The notes beneath the pieces were generated by a model. That model was not told where the DNA came from. It ran no database searches and worked only from the letters and a program-made list of their open reading frames with translations. Below are positions 58,609 to 64,000 of a stretch of 64,000 bases of DNA, one piece after another. A program made the translations under genes and the position numbers. The first letter of the stretch is position 1. The number at the start of each line of letters is the position of its first letter. Origin of the DNA: Rheinheimera pacifica (GTDB lineage Bacteria > Pseudomonadota > Gammaproteobacteria > Enterobacterales > Alteromonadaceae); assembly GCF_024809855.1 (NCBI RefSeq), contig NZ_JANUEM010000001.1:434001-498000 (forward strand). Direction: 5' to 3'.

Positions 58609-58956
58609 ATGAATAAACTGGGCCAGATGTACGAACAACTTGCTCTGGCATATCTGCAACACCAGGGATTACAGCTGGTACAACAAAATTACCAGTGCAA
58701 AGCCGGTGAAATAGATTTAGTCATGCGCGACAGCAGCACGCTGGTATTTGTTGAAGTAAAATACCGCGCCAGTAGTGCTTTTGGCGGTGCCATTGCGGCA
58801 GTTACTGTAGCCAAACAGCAGAAACTGCTGCGCACCAGCCGCTGGTATTTACAACAACACAAATTAAGCGATACCGCATGCAGGCTTGATGTGCTGGCTA
58901 TTGAAGGCCAGCCGCCATATCAGTATCAATGGATAAAAAATGCGATTACGCAGTAG
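58609..58956 (+). CDS. yraN: UPF0102 protein YraN
   Basis: A 115-residue protein with a predicted endonuclease-like fold: GEIDLVMRD supplies the acidic residues and VFVEVKYR the E-x-K motif. MYEQLALAYLQHQGLQLVQQNYQCKAGEID aligns with the family N-terminus. It starts seven bases after lpoA. Proposed to act on branched or Holliday-type DNA, but activity is not established. Confidence 0.92.
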   Translation: MNKLGQMYEQLALAYLQHQGLQLVQQNYQCKAGEIDLVMRDSSTLVFVEVKYRASSAFGGAIAAVTVAKQQKLLRTSRWYLQQHKLSDTACRLDVLAIEGQPPYQYQWIKNAITQ

Positions 58957-58977
58957 TACAACAAGCAGGATACCCTG

Positions 58978-59559
58978 ATGCAAGAGCATATTCGCCAGTT
59001 GTTCAGCGAAAATATTCAAACCATGATAGCCACCGGCGAAAGCCTGGCTGGCCCGCTGGAAAATGCCGCCTGTGTTATTGTTAATAACCTGATTAGCGGC
59101 GGCAAAGTTATTTGTTGTGGCGAAGGCGCCACCAGTGCGTTGGCAAACCACTTTGCCCAGCTACTGCTGGACCAGTTTGAAACTGAGCGCCCCACGCTGC
59201 CAGCACTGGCATTACTACCACATAATCACAGCTTGCAGCACTGCCATCAGCAGGATTATCTGGCCCGGCAAATTAAAGCACTGGGGCAAAGTAACGATGT
59301 CTTGCTGGTTATTTCGCTTACCGGTGCCGAACCAAGTTTGATAAAAGCCGTCGAAGCAGCATTAACCAACGACATGAAAGTTATAGCCCTGACAGTAGAT
59401 ACCAGTGGCGAGCTGTCGGGTTTACTAAACCAACAAGATGTTGAGCTAAAAGTACCGGTACACCGGCCCGCACGCATTTTTGAATGCTATACCTTTTTAC
59501 TGCACAGTCTGTGCGAACTGATAGATATGACGTTGTTCCCACAACAAGGAGATTTATGA
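58978..59559 (+). CDS. diaA: DnaA initiator-associating protein DiaA
   Basis: A 193-residue SIS-domain protein (E. coli DiaA 196) that forms tetramers and promotes DnaA assembly at oriC. GGKVICCGEGATSALANHFAQLL is the SIS N-terminal part, LLVISLTGAEPSLIKAVEAALTNDMKVIALT the second, with the tail ARIFECYTFLLHSLCELID. It overlaps dolP by four bases (ATGA). Confidence 0.93.
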   Translation: MQEHIRQLFSENIQTMIATGESLAGPLENAACVIVNNLISGGKVICCGEGATSALANHFAQLLLDQFETERPTLPALALLPHNHSLQHCHQQDYLARQIKALGQSNDVLLVISLTGAEPSLIKAVEAALTNDMKVIALTVDTSGELSGLLNQQDVELKVPVHRPARIFECYTFLLHSLCELIDMTLFPQQGDL

Positions 59560-60131
59560 ATACGCTAAAGTTAGTCTGTGCCTGTACCTTACTGGCGTTA
59601 TTACAGGGCTGTGCCGCAGCAGTAGTTGCCGGTGGCGCCACAGCGGTAACATCAGCCAATGACAGACGCACCCTGGGTGCGCAAATTGACGACAAAAATG
59701 TTGTGTTAAAAGCGACACGCGCTTTATCTGATGACGCCAGCACAGCTGAAGGCAGTAATATTAACGTAACCAGTTATAACGGTGTATTACTGCTTACCGG
59801 CCAAACCCGCAGTGAAGCCATTCGCCAGCAGGCACAGGCGCTGGTTGGCAAAATTGATGGCGTGCGTGATGTACAAAACCAGATCCGCCTGGGTAACAAC
59901 ACCGCCATGACTACCCGCACCCGCGATAGCTGGATCTCCACCAAAGTAAAAACCCAATTGCTGGCAGATGAACAGGTAAGCGGCTTGAATATCAAAGTGA
60001 TAACAGAAAACGCCGAAGTGTTTTTAATGGGTTTGGTTACCGAGCAAGAAGCTGCCAAAGCAGTAGATATAGCCCGCCATGTTGATGGCGTATCGCGCGT
60101 AGTGCGCGCTTTTGAAATCCGCCAGAACTAA
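59556..60131 (+). CDS. dolP: Outer-membrane lipoprotein DolP with two BON domains
   Basis: A 191-residue lipoprotein, the same length as E. coli DolP (YraP). Lipobox LLQGC; two BON domains follow (about 45-115 with INVTSYNGVLLLTGQTRSEAIR and 124-190 with NIKVITENAEVFLMGLVTEQEA). It binds anionic phospholipid and supports BAM and outer-membrane integrity. AAGGAG lies before the ATG at 59556; the open frame upstream inside diaA is ignored. Confidence 0.94.
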   Translation: MNTLKLVCACTLLALLQGCAAAVVAGGATAVTSANDRRTLGAQIDDKNVVLKATRALSDDASTAEGSNINVTSYNGVLLLTGQTRSEAIRQQAQALVGKIDGVRDVQNQIRLGNNTAMTTRTRDSWISTKVKTQLLADEQVSGLNIKVITENAEVFLMGLVTEQEAAKAVDIARHVDGVSRVVRAFEIRQN

Positions 60132-60154
60132 GCCGTTAAACCCGCCAGTATGTC

Positions 60155-60192
60155 AAAATGCCCGAGCTTGCACTGCAAGCCGGGCATTTTTT
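60155..60192 (+). terminator. Terminator after dolP
   Basis: AATGCCCG pairs with CGGGCATT, enclosing GCTTG-CACTG-CAAGC, followed by TTTT. It also reaches the stop of the convergent DUF599 gene and can act on both strands. Confidence 0.8.
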
Positions 60193-60868
60193 AGCATTCC
60201 TGCAAAGCTTTAAGCACCTTAGAATGAAACTCACGGTGCTTCATTACCATCATCACGACAACGGATGCCACCATAAACAGTATCGGGTCGATAAACCAGG
60301 TTAGCGCCGATAATGAAAAATAGATCGAACGCAAACCGTAGTTAAACGAATGGCCAGCCTGATCGATAACTTTGGCAGCACGGTTGGCATAGAGTTTTTG
60401 GTCGTCAGCAGTCATATCACGGCCATCAGGCGCAGCACCAATTAACACACCACAAAAACCATACTGGCGTAATGACCAGGTGAACTGAAAAAAAGCAAAC
60501 ACAAAAATAAATGCCAGCAGCAATAGCTTCAGTTGTACCGAGCTTTCGCTGTAGCTGGCCCAGGGCACCAGATTAGACAACATCAGGCTGAGTTTTTCTG
60601 CTGACGCCATCGCCGTAAGCAAACCTGCCAGTATCAACAGGGTACTGGAAGCAAAAAAGGTGACATTACGCTCCAGCGTGGAAATAAGCCCGACATCGGC
60701 CATTTTGTTATCACGCAGCAACATCTTTTGCATCCAGTCATTGCGCTTTCGCCGTAGCTCAAACGACAGACAAGACACCACTTTCGCGCGGCGTTTGGCA
60801 AATAACGTATAGCCGACCCACAGACAAAAAAACCAGACAACGGCAATGACATCAATGCTACCAGCCAT
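60191..60868 (-). CDS. DUF599 family membrane protein
   Basis: A 225-residue protein with about four hydrophobic helices (residues 5-22, ~70-90, ~108-130, ~195-215). The DUF599 pattern includes N-terminal VVWFFCLWVGYTLFAKRR, the basic segment RRKRNDWMQKMLLRDNKMADVGLI and GHSFNYGLRSIYFSLSALTWF. Function unknown. ATG at 60868 is preferred over TTG at 60871. An ERIC element lies just upstream. Confidence 0.85.
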   Translation of the reverse strand: MAGSIDVIAVVWFFCLWVGYTLFAKRRAKVVSCLSFELRRKRNDWMQKMLLRDNKMADVGLISTLERNVTFFASSTLLILAGLLTAMASAEKLSLMLSNLVPWASYSESSVQLKLLLLAFIFVFAFFQFTWSLRQYGFCGVLIGAAPDGRDMTADDQKLYANRAAKVIDQAGHSFNYGLRSIYFSLSALTWFIDPILFMVASVVVMMVMKHREFHSKVLKALQEC

Positions 60869-60892
60869 CAAAGACCCCTTATTTCAGCTGTT

Positions 60893-61020
60893 TATACCCT
60901 TCGTCTTTCAAGATGCACGGTTGTTGGCTGCGCTCACTCACCCCAATCACATAGTATTACTATACTCATGGGGATTCATTCACTTGCCGCCTACGTGCAG
61001 CTTGAAATTCATTGGGTATA
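60893..61020. repeat. ERIC element (enterobacterial repetitive intergenic consensus)
   Basis: A 128-base imperfect palindrome with TATACCC / GGGTATA ends. Inside it has the ERIC landmarks TTCAAGATGCACG, GTTGGCTGCGCTCACTCACC, CATGGGGATTCATTCAC, TTGCCGCC and GCAGCTTGAA in the correct order. These match the known ERIC consensus closely. It occupies nearly the whole gap between the DUF599 gene and rarD. Confidence 0.9.
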
Positions 61021-61029
61021 CAGCTTACG

Positions 61030-61938
61030 TTATTTTAGTTTTGCCCGCAGCCGGCGCTGGCGGTTAAATTGCCACGCATCAGCGGTATATAACAATAACG
61101 CCAACCAAATTAAGCCAAAAGTAACAAAACGGTCTGCCGCAAAAGGCTCATGATACAGCCAGACACCAAATACAAACATAAAGCTTGGCCCTATGTACTG
61201 GAAAAACCCCATGGTGGATAACTGTAAACGCCGGGCTGCAGCGATAAAACATAACAGCGGTACCGTGGTTACCAGGCCGGCCGCCATCAAATAACCATTT
61301 AGCTGCCAGCTGTTGGCTAACAAATTTGCCGCGCTGCTGTCAGCAAACTGCCACCAGTACCATAATGCCAACGGTAGTAATAACAAAGATTCATAGAACA
61401 AACCGGTAATCGCGTCTACCGCCAGTTTTTTACGCATCAAACCGTAAATAGCAAAGGAGCCGGCCAGTGTCAGCGCTATCCATGGTAGTGAACCAAAAGT
61501 GATCAGTTGGATCAGCACACCGCTGGTGGCTAGCGCCACTGCCGTCCACTGCATTTTACGCAGCCGCTCGCCTAAAAACAGCATACCCAACAGCACGTTA
61601 AGCAGCGGGTTAATGTAATACCCCAGGCTGGCATCCAGCATATGATGATTGTTCACCGCCCAGATAAACAACCCCCAGTTGCCGCCAAGTAATAAAGCCG
61701 ACACCAGCAACCAGCCAAGTATTTTAGGCTGGCGTAAAATAGCCAGCACTTTGTCGCCCTGACGTAGCGCCAGCACGATTAACGATAGCAGCACAAAAGA
61801 CCAGACAATACGGTGCAGCAGAATCTCTGTTGCCGGAATAAAATCAATTTGTTTGAAGTACAGCGGGGCTACACCCCATAAACTATAAGCACTGGCGGCG
61901 AAGATGCCCCCAAGTTTTTGTTCGCGACTTAACGACAT
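61030..61938 (-). CDS. rarD: EamA-family transporter RarD
   Basis: A 302-residue integral membrane protein with ten hydrophobic helices, of the RarD branch of the drug/metabolite transporter superfamily. Typical segments are GIFAASAYSLWGVAPLYFKQI, EILLHRIVWSFV, LGGNWGLFIWAVNNHHMLDASLGYYINPLLNVLLGMLFLGERL and QYIGPSFMFVFGVWLYHEPF. The substrate is unknown. GGAG lies nine bases before the ATG at 61938; the frame reaches 62001, but that would add an untypical N-terminus. Confidence 0.9.
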   Translation of the reverse strand: MSLSREQKLGGIFAASAYSLWGVAPLYFKQIDFIPATEILLHRIVWSFVLLSLIVLALRQGDKVLAILRQPKILGWLLVSALLLGGNWGLFIWAVNNHHMLDASLGYYINPLLNVLLGMLFLGERLRKMQWTAVALATSGVLIQLITFGSLPWIALTLAGSFAIYGLMRKKLAVDAITGLFYESLLLLPLALWYWWQFADSSAANLLANSWQLNGYLMAAGLVTTVPLLCFIAAARRLQLSTMGFFQYIGPSFMFVFGVWLYHEPFAADRFVTFGLIWLALLLYTADAWQFNRQRRLRAKLK

Positions 61939-62121
61939 GCAGGCAGGCTCCGGTAGATGAGGCGCCATTATACGCCGAAATAAGCCCGTCCAGCAGCTCA
62001 CTTAACGACAAAAATGAGCCAGTTGGCTAATGCTCTGGCGCAGATAAGTTCAATTTACTGTTTCTGAGCATCGCATTTGCCATTAGAATGGCGGCTTATT
62101 TCAGTTGCCCGATGGTATTAA

Positions 62122-63945
62122 GTGATAGACGTTCTGCTACCCCTGTTAAAACAAGCCTTTGGTTACAGCGAATTCCGTGACGGCCAACTGGATGTGATCC
62201 AGGCAGCCTTACAGGGGCAGGACAGCTTTGTGCTGATGCCAACCGGCGGCGGTAAATCGCTGTGCTATCAATTACCGGCATTATTGCTGCCACAAATCAC
62301 CTTAGTGGTATCCCCGCTGATGTCACTGATGAAAGATCAGGTTGATGCTCTGCAGACTAACGGTATTGCCGCTGAGTTTATTAACAGCAGCCAAAGCCGT
62401 GAAGAAATACTACAAATATTTGCCCGGCTACGCCGGGGTGAACTCAAGCTGCTATATGTAGCGCCCGAGCGCCTGTTACAACCGCAATTTCTCGACCGCC
62501 TGCAAGATTTGGGCGTCAGCCTGTTTGCCATTGATGAAGCGCACTGTATTTCACAGTGGGGCCACGATTTCCGGCCAGACTATATGGCACTAGCCCTGCT
62601 AAAACAGCGGTTCCCGGCGGTACCGGTAATGGCCTTAACCGCTACAGCAGACGGCGCCACACGCCAGGATATTTTGCAACAGCTGAACCTGCAGCAACCC
62701 CTGGTGCATCTGGGTAGCTTTGACCGGCCGAATATCCGTTACACCGTACAGGAGAAATTCCGCCCGGTGGAACAACTGGTCGGTTACCTGCAACAGCAGG
62801 ATGGCGCCAGCGGCATAGTATATTGCGGCTCAAGGCGCAAAGTAGATGAACTGACCGAACAACTAAAACAGCGTGGCTTTAACGCTGCCGCTTACCATGC
62901 CGGCCTTAGCAGCGACGAGCGCAATAAAGTGCAGGATGCCTTTAAGCGCGACGATTATCAGTTGATTATTGCCACTGTCGCCTTTGGCATGGGGGTAAAT
63001 AAATCGAATATCCGTTATGTGGTGCACTTTGAGCTGCCACGCACCATTGAAGCTTATTATCAGGAAACCGGCCGCGCCGGGCGTGACGGTGTAGCCGCCG
63101 AAGCCATGCTGTTATTTGACCCGGCCGATATAGGCCGGATGAAGCGCTGGTTGGATGCCGAAGAAAACGCCCAGCGCGCTGAAGTAACCTGGCAGCGCTT
63201 TTTAGCTATGGCCGCCTTTGCCGAAGCGCAAACCTGCCGCCGCCTGGTATTGCTGAACTACTTCGGCGAAGCCCGGCAAACCCGCTGTGGCAACTGCGAT
63301 ATTTGTTTGCAGCCACCACAGCAATTTAACGGCACTGAGTTGGCGCAAAAAGCACTGTCTTGTGTTTACCGGGTTGGCCAGAGTTTTGGTATGCACCATG
63401 TTATAGACGTACTGCGCGGCGGCCAAAGCCAAAAAGTGCTGGAGCTGGGCCACGACAAACTGTCAACCTGGGGCATTGGTAAAGAATTAAGCCATGATTA
63501 CTGGCTGAGTATTTTGCGTCAGCTCATTCATTTTGGTTTATTGCAACAGGATATTACCGCTCATTCGGTATTAAAACTGCAACCAGCCGCCCGTCCGGTA
63601 CTGCGTGGTGACACTGAATTGTCACTGGCTGTACCCAGGCTGCAAAGCGTAAAACGCGAACCCGAGCGCCTGAGCAAACAACAATACGACCGGGCTTTAT
63701 TTGCCAGGCTTAAAGCACTGCGTAAAAATATTGCCCAGCGCGATGATGTACCACCTTTTGTGGTATTCAGTGATGCCAGCTTAATTGAAATGTGCCAGCA
63801 ATTGCCAACAGACAACCGCAGCCTGCTGGCAATATCAGGCGTTGGCCAGACAAAGCTGGCCCGTTATGGAACTGACTTTATTGATGAGATCAGTGATTAT
63901 CTGGCAGCAGATAATCAGCCGCCGGCCGGTAAGCTGGCAAAATAA
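62122..63945 (+). CDS. recQ: ATP-dependent DNA helicase RecQ
   Basis: A 607-residue 3'-5' helicase of recombination and replication-fork repair. It has Walker [13 protein letters not shown] (Lys45), the DEAH box [19 protein letters not shown], helicase motif [12 protein letters not shown], the RQC zinc cysteines ([24 protein letters not shown]) and a C-terminal HRDC domain (~525-590). The start is GTG at 62122; a weak ribosome site is a caveat. E. coli RecQ has 609 residues. Its 3' end overlaps a convergent cytochrome gene. Confidence 0.96.
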   Translation: MIDVLLPLLKQAFGYSEFRDGQLDVIQAALQGQDSFVLMPTGGGKSLCYQLPALLLPQITLVVSPLMSLMKDQVDALQTNGIAAEFINSSQSREEILQIFARLRRGELKLLYVAPERLLQPQFLDRLQDLGVSLFAIDEAHCISQWGHDFRPDYMALALLKQRFPAVPVMALTATADGATRQDILQQLNLQQPLVHLGSFDRPNIRYTVQEKFRPVEQLVGYLQQQDGASGIVYCGSRRKVDELTEQLKQRGFNAAAYHAGLSSDERNKVQDAFKRDDYQLIIATVAFGMGVNKSNIRYVVHFELPRTIEAYYQETGRAGRDGVAAEAMLLFDPADIGRMKRWLDAEENAQRAEVTWQRFLAMAAFAEAQTCRRLVLLNYFGEARQTRCGNCDICLQPPQQFNGTELAQKALSCVYRVGQSFGMHHVIDVLRGGQSQKVLELGHDKLSTWGIGKELSHDYWLSILRQLIHFGLLQQDITAHSVLKLQPAARPVLRGDTELSLAVPRLQSVKREPERLSKQQYDRALFARLKALRKNIAQRDDVPPFVVFSDASLIEMCQQLPTDNRSLLAISGVGQTKLARYGTDFIDEISDYLAADNQPPAGKLAK

Positions 63946-63998
63946 GCGGCAATATTCGCCACATCAGCATCGGTTAAACCTGAAGCCATCGGTGACAT
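63915..63998 (-). CDS. C-type cytochrome, C-terminal end (partial)
   Basis: On the minus strand, entering from the right edge, 27 codons read [27 protein letters not shown] before a stop. This is the usual C-terminal helix of small class I cytochromes c, including a Met that could be the distal heme ligand. The heme-binding CxxCH would lie outside the window. The last 31 bases overlap the 3' end of recQ on the other strand. Confidence 0.65.
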   Translation of the reverse strand: MSPMASGLTDADVANIAAYFASLPAGG

Positions 63999-64000
63999 AA

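Overview
The window looks like a chromosomal segment of a gammaproteobacterium related to Rheinheimera, Alishewanella or Arsukibacterium. This assignment is inferred from protein similarity recalled from memory and from gene order. Supporting points are ampD/nadC next to pilABCD-coaE-zapD-yacG, a dciA gene (not an enterobacterial-type secM) between secA and lpxC, an Oar-like TonB receptor, and a complete division and cell-wall (dcw) cluster. Most genes have moderate GC content. The NTPase gene at 3860-6139 is visibly AT-rich.

Layout. (1) 1-6190 is an accessory-like stretch: a partial secreted protein, a Rho inhibitor of the Rof family, glutaminase, a lone Gre/Rnk C-terminal domain, a tiny basic ORF behind a strong hairpin, a CcdA antitoxin whose CcdB toxin is reduced to its last ~19 codons, and a single-gene NACHT NTPase with a possible nuclease-like N-terminus (candidate phage defence). 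(2) 6213-14811, minus strand: ampD-ampE-pdhR-aceE-aceF-lpd, the pyruvate dehydrogenase locus with a clear PdhR operator and a repeat island. (3) 14880-25362, plus strand: retropepsin-like protease, nadC, a HepT/MntA (HEPN/MNT) toxin-antitoxin pair, a cold-shock/DUF1294 protein, pilA-pilB-pilC-pilD, coaE, zapD and yacG. A REP-associated transposase (RAYT) with its REP sequences sits between zapD and yacG. (4) 25445-30638: three unrecognised small genes, mutT, secA and dciA. (5) 30688-48324, minus strand: mraZ-rsmH-ftsL-ftsI-murE-murF-mraY-murD-ftsW-murG-murC-ddlB-ftsQ-ftsA-ftsZ-lpxC with no missing member, plus a MraZ operator upstream. (6) 48703-55332: MurR/RpiR regulator, dipeptide epimerase, NlpC/P60 peptidase and a large TonB receptor, plausibly a murein-peptide or peptide scavenging locus. 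(7) 55445-60131: RNase P RNA, rsmI, lpoA, yraN, diaA, dolP. (8) 60191-64000: DUF599 protein, an ERIC element, rarD, recQ, and the tail of a cytochrome c.

Functional themes are peptidoglycan synthesis and recycling (dcw, ampD/ampE, lpoA, epimerase, NlpC/P60), type IV pili, pyruvate oxidation and secretion. Defence, toxin-antitoxin and repeat elements interrupt otherwise conserved synteny. The best candidates for follow-up are the NACHT gene, the RAYT/REP system (one REP forms the 3' end of dciA), the orphan ccdA, and the ERIC element in a non-enterobacterial setting.
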